Shown here: positions 27,050-35,108 of the stretch, one piece after another
Layout: each line of letters starts with the position of its first letter
Numbering within the stretch: position 1 is the first letter of the stretch
Program-made: the position numbers and the translations under genes
Notes under the pieces: model-generated
What the model saw: the letters and a program-made list of their open reading frames with translations, nothing else
Told to the model about the DNA's origin: nothing
Database searches by the model: none
From: Flavobacterium sp. ACN6
GTDB taxonomy: Bacteria > Bacteroidota > Bacteroidia > Flavobacteriales > Flavobacteriaceae
DNA length: 64,000 nucleotides
Assembly (NCBI RefSeq): GCF_002304005.1
Contig: NZ_MRCQ01000013.1
Coordinates: 101,654-165,653, forward strand
Direction of reading: 5' to 3'

Positions 27050-27967
27050 ATGAAAAAAATATTCATTATACTAGCTTTTTGTCTTTTTGCGATAAGTTAT
27101 TCGCAGAAAAAGAAAGACTTATATCTTTTTACGTCGTTTAGAGAACCCGCAACCGAAGGTTTGTATCTGGCTTACAGCGAAGACGGTTACAACTGGAAAG
27201 GATTGGAAGGATCATTTTTAAAACCGGAAATTGGCGCAAGCAAAATCATGCGTGATCCATCCATCACAAAAGGAGCAGACGGAACCTATCACATGGTTTG
27301 GACAACCGATTGGAAAGGTGGAAACGGTTTTGGATACGCCAGTTCTAAAGATTTAATGCATTGGTCAGAACAGCAATATATTCCGGTAATGAAAAACGAA
27401 CCGGAAGTGGTAAACGTTTGGGCACCGGAAATTTTTTATGATGATGTTAAAAAAGAATACATTATTATCTGGGCATCGACAATTCCATTCCGATTTGAAA
27501 AAGGAGTGGAAGAAGAGAAAAACAACCACAGAATGTATTATGTAAAGACCAAAGATTTTAAAACATTCTCCGATACAAAATTATATTACGATCCAGGTTT
27601 CAGCGTAATCGACTGCGTGATTGTAAAGAAAAGCAAGAAAGATTATGTTTTGGTTTTGAAAGACAATACAAGACCAATGCGTAATATAAAAGTTGCTTTC
27701 GGAAAATCGCCTTTAGGACCATTCAAGAAAAGTTCAGAGCCCTTGACGGAATATTTATCAGAAGGACCAACGGTAGTGAAAGTCGGTAAAAAATGGCTGT
27801 TGTATTATGACAATTACGGCTCAAAAAATTATAAAGCTTTGAGCACTTCAGATTTTGTTCATTTTGAAGATGTTTCCTCAAAAATAAGCCTTCCCGAAGG
27901 ACACAAACACGGAACGATTACAACAATTTCCGAAGAGGTTTTAAAAGGATTAATTGATAAAAAATAA
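27050..27967 (+). CDS. GH43-like glycoside hydrolase
   Basis: A 305-residue exported enzyme. The ATG at 27050 gives a signal peptide ending near Ser18 (AISYS/QKKK). An upstream in-frame start at 26960 would run through a family A palindrome and is rejected. The five-bladed propeller pattern is clear: DLYLFTSF, then MRDPSITKGADGTYHMVWTT with Asp69, VWAPEIFYD, FSVIDCVIV with Asp188, and LSEGPTVVKVGKKWLLYYD with Glu238. These fit the base Asp, pKa-tuning Asp and acid Glu of clan GH-F. Members release arabinose, xylose or galactose from pectin side chains. With GH140 and GH78 nearby, an alpha-L-arabinofuranosidase is the likeliest role. Single domain, compact, with no binding module. Confidence 0.82.
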   Translation: MKKIFIILAFCLFAISYSQKKKDLYLFTSFREPATEGLYLAYSEDGYNWKGLEGSFLKPEIGASKIMRDPSITKGADGTYHMVWTTDWKGGNGFGYASSKDLMHWSEQQYIPVMKNEPEVVNVWAPEIFYDDVKKEYIIIWASTIPFRFEKGVEEEKNNHRMYYVKTKDFKTFSDTKLYYDPGFSVIDCVIVKKSKKDYVLVLKDNTRPMRNIKVAFGKSPLGPFKKSSEPLTEYLSEGPTVVKVGKKWLLYYDNYGSKNYKALSTSDFVHFEDVSSKISLPEGHKHGTITTISEEVLKGLIDKK

Positions 27968-27991
27968 ACACAAATTTTCAGAGATTAAATT

Positions 27992-28024
27992 AATTAAAAA
28001 TTGAGAATTAAAAATTAAAAATCT
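27992..28024 (+). repeat. 33-bp direct repeat (left copy)
   Basis: Identical to 30079-30111, beginning AATTAAAAATTGAGAATTAA. The two copies bracket the gene at 28222-30084, and the right copy contains that gene's stop codon. Confidence 0.92.
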
Positions 28025-28205
28025 ACTAAATCTGCCAAATCTGCGAGAGTAAAATTTTTCCCGCAGATTTAGCAAATCAAGCAGATAAAAAGAAATAGTT
28101 AGAAAAATTTCACGCAGATTTAAAAATGATTTAACAGATTTTATTTTAAATAGTAGCAGAAAAAAATCTGCGCTAATCAGCTAAAATCTGCCAAATCTGC
28201 GTGAA
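28020..28205. repeat. Family D compound palindrome (copy 4)
   Basis: The first fold-back is AATCTGCCAAATCTGC... against CCCGCAGATTTAGCAAAT (28020-28086). The second is formed by CACGCAGATTT (28111) and the CTGCCAAATCTGCGTG end at 28205. It ends 16 nt before the next start codon. Confidence 0.82.
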
Positions 28206-28221
28206 ACAAAAAACATAAAAA

Positions 28222-30084
28222 ATGATTGCTTTCCAAAAAATAAAAACCAATATCCTGACCACAGCCACAATTCTGTTGATTGGTACAGCTGTAAATGCCC
28301 AAAACGACACCGTGCGTTATGTTGGTAAAACACTATCAAATGTCGATTATCATCACGGACAGTTAAGTCCGGCAGTTGGAGTTCACGCTACGCAGATTAT
28401 GCGTGCCAGCCGTGAACATCCGGAAAAAGCAGATGGTTTTGGATGGACATACAATCACCAGCCAACCATGGCATATTGGAATGATACTTTTTATTTGCAA
28501 TACCTGAGTGATCCTGCAGGAGAACATATTCCGCCAAGCCAGACTTTGATTATGACTTCAAAAGATGGTGTAAGCTGGAAAATGCCAAAAGTAATTTTTC
28601 CTATTTATCATATTCCAGACGGATGGAAAAAAGAAGGAGTAGAAGGCGTTGCCAAAAATCTGGATGCAATTATGCACCAGAGAATGGGATTTTATACCTC
28701 AAAAGATAAACGCCTTTTTGCTTTGGCGTATTATGGAATTGCAATGGATGAAAAAGACGATCCAAACGATGGAAAAGGAATTGGACGTGTGATTCGTGAA
28801 ATTAAAAAGGACGGAAGTTTTGGCGAAATCTATTTTATCAGATACAATAAATCTTGGGATAAATCGAAATCGGCTTTTCCATTTTATACGCAGGCAAAAG
28901 ACAAAGGTTTGAAAAAAGCCTGCGAAGAAATTCTTTCAGATCCTTTGGTTTTACAGCAATGGGTTGAAGAAGCCGATCGTGACGATGAACTAATTCCATT
29001 GAAAAAGCCTTATAAAGCGCTTAGTTCGTATCATTTGCCAAACGGAGATGTTGTGGGTTTATGGAAACACGCTTTAACTTCAATCAGTAAAGACGGCGGA
29101 AAATCTTGGGAATATATGCCGCTTCGTGCACCAGGTTTTGTAAACAGCAATGCCAAAATCTGGGGACAAAAAACATCTGATAATCGTTATGCAACCGTTT
29201 ATAACCCGTCAGAATATCGTTGGCCATTGGCGATTTCAACAAGTGATGACGGATTAAATTACAAAGATTTATTGTTGGTTCACGGAGAAATTAGTCCGAT
29301 GCGTTATGGCGGAAACTATAAATCTGCAGGACCGCAATATGTTCGCGGAATTTCAGAAGGGGACGGTATTCCGCCTGACGGAAAACTTTGGGTAAGCTAC
29401 AGCGTAAACAAAGAAGATATTTGGGTTGCGTCGATTCCTGTTCCGGTTACAAGTGTTGTTACAGAAAATGCAAATGACATTTTCAACGAACTTCCAGACG
29501 GACAAGAATTAAAGCTTTGGAATACCTACGATTTATCTTGGGCTTCCACTAAAATCGAAAAGAAAGACGGCAAAAAATGGCTGACTTTAAGAGATCAGGA
29601 TAATTTTGATTACGCCCGTGCTGAACGTGTTATTCCGTTTGCAGAGAAAATGGAAGTCACTTTTACCGTTAAACCAGAACAAAATAATCACGGTTTATTG
29701 CAGGTTGAGTTTCAAAATAAACAAGGGCTTCCTGCAATAAGATTGACATTTGATTCAGACGGACAATTAAAAACAAAAACCGGAGCGCGTTTCAATACGA
29801 TTGCCAAATACGAAGCTGGAAAAGAATATAAAGTAAATGTAAAACTGAACGTTAAAACACGTTCATATACCATAAAAGTAAACGACGAAAAAGAATCAAC
29901 AAGAATATTTTATACTCCGGTTGATGGTTTTGAGCGAATTATGTTCCGCACAGGCGAACAAAGGTATTCTCCAAATCCAGATACAGAACCGGACACAGAC
30001 GATTACGACGATCTGCCTCAAACCGGAAAATTAATCCCGGAAGCTGTATTTAATATTCAGTCGTTGATAACAAAGAGCAATTAA
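28222..30084 (+). CDS. Asp-box propeller protein with C-terminal beta-sandwich, unknown activity
   Basis: A 620-residue exported protein with a signal peptide ending near Ala26 (GTAVNA/QND). Residues about 40-405 show Asp-box-like turns (TSKDGVSWKMP, ISKDGGKSWEYMP, TSDDGLNYKDL) typical of sialidase-fold beta-propellers. The N-terminal GWTYNHQPTMAYWNDTFYLQYLSD block and GLWKHALTSISKDGG are highly regular. Residues about 420-600 form a jelly-roll-like domain (LTLRDQDNFDYARAERVIPF, HGLLQVEFQNK, YKVNVKLNV) that may bind glycan. I cannot assign a CAZy family. In RG-II loci such folds could remove keto-deoxy sugars (Kdo or DHA), while propellers elsewhere act as lyases or rhamnosidases, so the role is inference. 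A 33-bp direct repeat brackets the gene. Confidence 0.65.
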   Translation: MIAFQKIKTNILTTATILLIGTAVNAQNDTVRYVGKTLSNVDYHHGQLSPAVGVHATQIMRASREHPEKADGFGWTYNHQPTMAYWNDTFYLQYLSDPAGEHIPPSQTLIMTSKDGVSWKMPKVIFPIYHIPDGWKKEGVEGVAKNLDAIMHQRMGFYTSKDKRLFALAYYGIAMDEKDDPNDGKGIGRVIREIKKDGSFGEIYFIRYNKSWDKSKSAFPFYTQAKDKGLKKACEEILSDPLVLQQWVEEADRDDELIPLKKPYKALSSYHLPNGDVVGLWKHALTSISKDGGKSWEYMPLRAPGFVNSNAKIWGQKTSDNRYATVYNPSEYRWPLAISTSDDGLNYKDLLLVHGEISPMRYGGNYKSAGPQYVRGISEGDGIPPDGKLWVSYSVNKEDIWVASIPVPVTSVVTENANDIFNELPDGQELKLWNTYDLSWASTKIEKKDGKKWLTLRDQDNFDYARAERVIPFAEKMEVTFTVKPEQNNHGLLQVEFQNKQGLPAIRLTFDSDGQLKTKTGARFNTIAKYEAGKEYKVNVKLNVKTRSYTIKVNDEKESTRIFYTPVDGFERIMFRTGEQRYSPNPDTEPDTDDYDDLPQTGKLIPEAVFNIQSLITKSN

Positions 30085-30111
30085 AAATTGAGAATTAAAA
30101 ATTAAAAATCT
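30079..30111 (+). repeat. 33-bp direct repeat (right copy)
   Basis: Exact match to 27992-28024. It begins in the last codons of the propeller gene and supplies its TAA stop. Confidence 0.92.
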
Positions 30112-30141
30112 GTAGAAATGTTTGACTCTGTGGAAAAAATA

Positions 30142-30269
30142 GAACGCGGATGACACTGATTCGCTATCCCGAAGACGCAGATTTACACGGATTTTTTATT
30201 CTAAATAGTACAATGAAAAATCCGTTTTTATCCGCGTTTTTACGAAGTAAATCAGTTTCATCCGCGTTC
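30142..30269. repeat. Family F hairpin (copy 2)
   Basis: Left arm GAACGCGGATGACACTGATT, right arm ending AGTTTCATCCGCGTTC. The inner arms ACACGGATTTTT and AAAAATCCG also pair. A half TCCCGA motif sits in the left arm. It ends 20 nt before the GH78 start. The bases after it (AAAAATCTCAACAATA) recur after the copy at 33070-33342. Confidence 0.82.
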
Positions 30270-30289
30270 AAAAATCTCAACAATAAGAA

Positions 30290-33070
30290 ATGATGAATTT
30301 CAAAAATATAGTATTAGCAATTTGTCTTTTAGTAACGTTAGTTTCTAAAGGACAAATTTTGCCCGTACATCTAACCACAGAAATGGCCGAAAATCCATTA
30401 GCAGTGGTTCAGAATCAGCCGAGATTAAGCTGGCAGTTGGTTTCAAAAGAATCGAATGCGTCACAGATTGCCTACATTATTTTGGTTGCTTCTTCGGAAG
30501 AAAAATTAAAAAATGATGAAGGTGATATTTGGAACAGCGGAAGAGTAAATTCTAATAAAAATCTGCACATTTTATATGGCGGAAATCCGTTAAAAAATGA
30601 AACCAAATATTTCTGGAAAGTTAAAGTATGGAATCAAACAGGCAAAATTTCCAAATGGAGTAAAACGGCTTCGTTCAGAACGGCTTCTTTAGAATCAGAT
30701 TTAAATCCGGTTTGGATTGGTGCGATTACAAAAGCCGACAGTCATCTGCCGGAAGGCCGAAATTATCACACAGCCACTTTCAACAGAGAAAAAAAGAATT
30801 CATTTATCAATGCTTCCGATTCTTTGTCACGAAGAAGTATTATGCTTCGTAAACCTTTCGAAGTAAAAAAAGAAATCAAAGAAGCCGTTGTTTACATTTC
30901 AGGTTTAGGACATTACGAATTAACGATTAACAGTAAGAAGGTTGGAAACAGTCAATTTGCACCTTTGTGGACTGATTACGACAAAACGGTTAATTATAAT
31001 ATTTATGAGTTAAGCGCAAAAGAATTACAGAAAGGCGAAAATGTAATTGGCGTGCTTTTAGGAAACGGAATGTACAATACGCTGGCTGAAAGATATACCA
31101 AATTCTTCGTGAGTTTTGGTCCGCCAACGTTGTTCTTCAAAATGAAAATTACCTATAAAGACGGCTCAGAAGAAATCATAAAATCAGATGAAACCTGGAA
31201 ATACAGTAAAAGTCCGATTACCTATAACAGCATTTTTGGAGGCGAAGATTACAATGCCAATTTAGTTCAAAAAGGATGGAATAAAAAAGGTTTCAAAGAT
31301 TCAGATTGGAAAAAAGTTGTCATTCAGGAAGCACCAAAGGGAGTTTTAAGACCGCAAACCGCACCGCCAGTTACAATTCAGAAACAATTTGAAATTAAAA
31401 CGGTTAAAGAGCTAAAACCGAATTTCTATGTTTTTGATATGGGGCAGAATCTTTCGGGATTTCCGACCATTAAAGTAAAAGGAAAAAAAGGGCAGACTGT
31501 TCGTGTTTGGGTGGCCGAAGGTTTAAATGAAGACGGAACCATTGCGCAGGGAAGATCTGGAAAACCTTATTATTACGATTACACTTTAAAAGGAGACGGA
31601 ACAGAAGAATGGACGCCAAAATTCAGCTTTTACGGATTTCAATACATTCAAATTGAGAATGTAAATTACAAAGATGCTAAAAACAAAGAACTTCCAACGG
31701 TTGTAGATTTACAATCGAATTTCATTTACAACTCGGCGGGAGAAGCAGGGAGTTTTGCCTGTTCGAACGAGATTTTCAATAAAACACACCAACTGATTAA
31801 CAATTCTATAAAAAGTAATTTCCAAAGCGTTTTTACCGATTGTCCGCAACGTGAAAAATTAGGCTGGTTAGAAGAAATTCATTTGAACGGTCCGGGTTTA
31901 ATGTTCAATTATAATCTTGAAACTTTTATTCCTGCAACGATGCAGAATATTTCTGATTCGCAACGCGATAACGGCTTAATCCCGACCATCGTTCCTGAAT
32001 ATGTAGTTTTCGGTGGCGATTTTACCGATTCACCAGAATGGGGCGTAACAGGCGTGATTCTACCTTGGATGTATTATGAATATTACGGCGATGCTTCTTT
32101 ATTGGAAAAATATTTTCCTGTAATGAAAAAGTATGTGGATTATTTAGGAACAAAAGCTGAAAACCACATTGTTTCTCACGGATTGGGCGATTGGTACGAT
32201 TATGGAACGCACGCAGCAGGATATTCAAAAAACAGTCCGATTGCACTTGCGGCCACTTCGCACTATTATTACGGAGCTTATTTGGTGGCAAAAGCAGCGA
32301 AATTATTAGGTAAAACAGAAGATGTAGAGAAATACGAAACTTTGGCTTCTGAGATTAAAACTGCTTTTAACAAAGAATTTTTCAATGCTGAAACCAAACA
32401 ATATGGTACGAGTAGTCAGTTTAGTAATGCTGTTTCGGTTTTTATGGATATTGTAGAACCGCAATATAAAGACGCCGTAATGCAGAATTTAATAGCCGAT
32501 ATTAAAGCAAAAGGCGACCGTTTGACAACGGGTGATGTTGGAAACCGTTATTTGTTTCAGGCTTTGGCACAAAATGGCGAAAACGAAACGATGTACAAAA
32601 TGCACAATCATTATGATGCGCCGGGTTATGGTTTTCAGATTAAATTTGGCTTGACCACTTTAACAGAACAATGGGATCCAAGAAAAGGAAATTCGTGGAA
32701 TCACTTTATGCTGGGGCAGATTGAAGAATGGTTTTATCAAAGTCTGGCCGGGATTAAATCCGATCCGAAAAACCCAGGTTTCAAACATTTCTTTATTCAG
32801 CCAGAAGTGGTGGGCGATATGACTTTCGCGAAAGCGGATTATCAATCAGTTTACGGAAAAATAGTTTCTTCTTGGGAAAAGAAAGATGGGAAGTTTATTT
32901 TGAATATTGAAATTCCGGTGAATACAACAGCGACGATAAAATTGCCTGTTACTAAAAATTCGGAAATTAAGATTGATAATAAGAAAGTTAGGGCAGGTTT
33001 TGATGAAAAGTCGCAAAAGCCATTTTTAGAATTAGGATCTGGAGTTTACAATATAGAATGCGAAATATAG
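30290..33070 (+). CDS. GH78 alpha-L-rhamnosidase (first copy)
   Basis: A 926-residue exported enzyme with a signal peptide of about 21 residues (ending VSKG). Two ATGs are adjacent at 30290 and 30293, and either could be used. It has N-terminal Fn3-like and beta-sandwich domains (FWKVKVWNQTGKISKWSKTA; YISGLGHYELTINSKKVG) and the (alpha/alpha)6 catalytic domain. The GH78 hallmark is FTDCPQREKLGWLEEIHLNG with Asp517, Glu522 and Glu528/529. Later come LTEQWDPRKGNSWNHFMLG and a C-terminal beta domain. It releases terminal L-rhamnose. RG-II and rhamnogalacturonan-I both carry suitable links. It shares its leader type with the next gene, an esterase. A second, divergent GH78 is at 40693. Confidence 0.93.
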   Translation: MMNFKNIVLAICLLVTLVSKGQILPVHLTTEMAENPLAVVQNQPRLSWQLVSKESNASQIAYIILVASSEEKLKNDEGDIWNSGRVNSNKNLHILYGGNPLKNETKYFWKVKVWNQTGKISKWSKTASFRTASLESDLNPVWIGAITKADSHLPEGRNYHTATFNREKKNSFINASDSLSRRSIMLRKPFEVKKEIKEAVVYISGLGHYELTINSKKVGNSQFAPLWTDYDKTVNYNIYELSAKELQKGENVIGVLLGNGMYNTLAERYTKFFVSFGPPTLFFKMKITYKDGSEEIIKSDETWKYSKSPITYNSIFGGEDYNANLVQKGWNKKGFKDSDWKKVVIQEAPKGVLRPQTAPPVTIQKQFEIKTVKELKPNFYVFDMGQNLSGFPTIKVKGKKGQTVRVWVAEGLNEDGTIAQGRSGKPYYYDYTLKGDGTEEWTPKFSFYGFQYIQIENVNYKDAKNKELPTVVDLQSNFIYNSAGEAGSFACSNEIFNKTHQLINNSIKSNFQSVFTDCPQREKLGWLEEIHLNGPGLMFNYNLETFIPATMQNISDSQRDNGLIPTIVPEYVVFGGDFTDSPEWGVTGVILPWMYYEYYGDASLLEKYFPVMKKYVDYLGTKAENHIVSHGLGDWYDYGTHAAGYSKNSPIALAATSHYYYGAYLVAKAAKLLGKTEDVEKYETLASEIKTAFNKEFFNAETKQYGTSSQFSNAVSVFMDIVEPQYKDAVMQNLIADIKAKGDRLTTGDVGNRYLFQALAQNGENETMYKMHNHYDAPGYGFQIKFGLTTLTEQWDPRKGNSWNHFMLGQIEEWFYQSLAGIKSDPKNPGFKHFFIQPEVVGDMTFAKADYQSVYGKIVSSWEKKDGKFILNIEIPVNTTATIKLPVTKNSEIKIDNKKVRAGFDEKSQKPFLELGSGVYNIECEI

Positions 33071-33342
33071 AACACGGATGACGCAGATTCGCTATCGCGA
33101 AGACGCAGATTTGCGAGGATTTTTTATTGAGCTAGTGATGAATAGCCTCCAGTTTTAACTGGAGGTTTAAAAATAGTTAGTTACAGGGCTTTAGCCAAAT
33201 GAATAAGTTAGGCTAAAGCCTATTTAAAATCAAATTATTTACCTCCAGTTAAAACTGGAGGCAATTCAAAAAATAAAAAACAAAGATAAAAAATCTGTTG
33301 TAATCCGAGTCTTTACGAAGTAAATCCGTTTCATCAGCGTTC
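33070..33342. repeat. Family F hairpin enclosing a family G hairpin
   Basis: Outer arms: GAACACGGATGACGCAGATT (33070) and the segment ending CGTTTCATCAGCGTTC (33342). Inside, two palindromes CCTCCAGTTTTAACTGGAGG (33136-33155) and CCTCCAGTTAAAACTGGAGG (33242-33261) flank a GGCTTTAGCC ... GGCTAAAGCC hairpin (33187-33220). No gene is present. The element begins in the stop codon of the GH78 gene and ends 20 nt before the next start. Confidence 0.85.
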
Positions 33343-33362
33343 AAAAATCTCAACAATATAAA

Positions 33363-34790
33363 ATGAAGAATATCAAAAAAATAATATTTACAATTGCAGT
33401 TTCCATTTTTGCTTTGACATTTACCAATGCGCAAAGCACATCTGATACTAATTTTAGAAAACCCGTTTCAGAAACTTTAAAGAAAATTGAAACGGCTTTT
33501 AATGTTACGATAAACGACGACAGAGGTTTATTAAAAGGAAAAGAACTCGATTATGCCGATTGGAGAATTGAACCCGGAAATCTCGCTATTTCGTTAACTA
33601 ACATTCTGGCTCCGTTTGAATTGATGTATTTCAAACAGCCGGACGGAACTTACATTATAAGAAAATATGAAAACCATAAAGTTTCAGTTGATAAAGGAAA
33701 AGAGCGTTTGTTCTATTTAGAAAGCCTTTATTCGACTAAAGAAGAATGGGAAAAACGTAAAACGGAGTTAAAAGCTTGTATGATTACATCATTTGGTTTA
33801 GACAAGGCGCCCCCAACACCAAAATCTAAACCACTTTTAACTCCAAAGAGAATTTATAAAGATTACAGTGTTGAGAATATTGCGTTGGAAATTCTGCCAG
33901 GCGTTTATGTAACGGGATCGATTTACAAACCGTATCCATTAAACAAAAAAGCGGCGATTATTTTAACACCAGACGGACATTTCGGTGACGGAAGATATAG
34001 AAAAGACGAGCAGTACCGCTGTGCTATGATGGCAAAAATGGGCGCAATTGTAGTGGGCTATGATTTATTTGCGTGGGGAGAATCATTATTGCAGTTTCCA
34101 GAAGAAACGCACAGAAACAGTATCGCATCGACGGTTCAGGTTTTGAGCGGGATTCGATTATTGGATTATTTAGCAACAACAAAAAATGCCGATGTTACAA
34201 GAGTCGGGGTTACAGGAGGTTCTGGCGGAGGTTCGCATACGATGTTTTTAGCGGCTTTAGATGACAGAATCAAAGTTTCTGCTCCCGTTGTGATGGTTTC
34301 ATCTCACTTTTCAGGCGGATGTCCGTGCGAAAGCGGGCGCGGAATTCACCTTTGCGGCAACGGAACAAACAATGCTGAAATCTCGGCAATGATGGCACCA
34401 AAACCACAATTAATTGTTTCTGACGGAAAAGACTGGACATTGGCAGTTCCTGAACTAGAATTTCCTTTTATCCAAAGAACGTATGAATTATACGGAAAGA
34501 AAGATTTAGTCGAAAATGCTCATTTTGCAAAAGAAGGACATGATTTTGGAGTTTCAAAACGTATGGTTTTGTATCCGTTTATGGCGAAATATTTAAATTT
34601 AGATTTGAATAAAATTAAGAATGATAAAGGCGAAATCGACGAATCGACTTGTGTGATTGAACCTTATGATAAATTGTATGTTTTTGGTAATAAAGCTGAA
34701 AATTTACCAAAAAATGCATTGAAAGACATTAACAAATTATATGAAATGTTCGGAGAAAAAAACCTGAAGATTTACGAGGTTAAGAAATAA
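33363..34790 (+). CDS. Exported alpha/beta-hydrolase esterase, CE19-like candidate
   Basis: A 475-residue exported hydrolase with a signal peptide ending near Ala23 (TFTNA/QST). After an N-terminal accessory region of about 150 residues comes the alpha/beta-hydrolase core. It has the nucleophile elbow GVTGGSGGGSHT with Ser287, then a conserved insert with paired cysteines (GGCPCESGRGIHLCGNG), an acid candidate at Asp354 or Asp357 in VSDGKDW, and His393 in AKEGHDFG. The Cys-rich insert and fold resemble the acetyl-xylan-esterase-like group that includes the RG-II locus pectin methylesterase BT1017, founder of CE19. I propose a pectin methyl- or acetylesterase acting on RG-II. The fold is secure and the substrate is inferred from the gene neighbourhood. 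Confidence 0.75.
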   Translation: MKNIKKIIFTIAVSIFALTFTNAQSTSDTNFRKPVSETLKKIETAFNVTINDDRGLLKGKELDYADWRIEPGNLAISLTNILAPFELMYFKQPDGTYIIRKYENHKVSVDKGKERLFYLESLYSTKEEWEKRKTELKACMITSFGLDKAPPTPKSKPLLTPKRIYKDYSVENIALEILPGVYVTGSIYKPYPLNKKAAIILTPDGHFGDGRYRKDEQYRCAMMAKMGAIVVGYDLFAWGESLLQFPEETHRNSIASTVQVLSGIRLLDYLATTKNADVTRVGVTGGSGGGSHTMFLAALDDRIKVSAPVVMVSSHFSGGCPCESGRGIHLCGNGTNNAEISAMMAPKPQLIVSDGKDWTLAVPELEFPFIQRTYELYGKKDLVENAHFAKEGHDFGVSKRMVLYPFMAKYLNLDLNKIKNDKGEIDESTCVIEPYDKLYVFGNKAENLPKNALKDINKLYEMFGEKNLKIYEVKK

Positions 34791-34795
34791 AACAA

Positions 34796-35099
34796 GTTGC
34801 CACGAATTTCACTAATTGGCACGAATTTTTTTGCCACAGATTAATAGGATTTTCACAGATTACAAATCTGCCCGATCTGCTAAATCTGCGGGAAAAAAAT
34901 TACTCTCGCAGATTTGGCAGATTATGCAGATAAAAAATCATTTTAATCGTTTTGATCTGTGGCAAAAAATACTCTCGCAGATTTAGCAGATTATGCAGAT
35001 AAAAAAATCATTTTAACTTTTTAATCTGTGGCAAAAAAAAAATGAAATAAAAATTTAAAAAAGAAATTAGTGCCAATTCGTGTAATTCGTGGCAAAAAA
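34796..35099. repeat. Three-layer nested repeat (families E and D) with an internal duplication
   Basis: The gap 34791-35108 has no gene. The outer E arms are TTGCCACGAATTTCACTAAT (34797) and the segment ending GTAATTCGTGGCAA (35096). A second layer GCCACAGATTAATAGG pairs with TTTTGATCTGTGGCA. The core is family D (CTGCTAAATCTGCGGG / CTCGCAGATTTGGCAG). About 68 bp, from ACTCTCGCAGATTT to CTGTGGCAAAAAA, occurs twice in tandem (34902 and 34971). Confidence 0.85.
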
Positions 35100-35108
35100 T
35101 ATATCAAT

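Noticed and set aside
26401..27066. Minus-strand ORF of 221 codons
   Set aside because: It overlaps the well-supported GH28 gene in antisense and continues into family I and A repeats.
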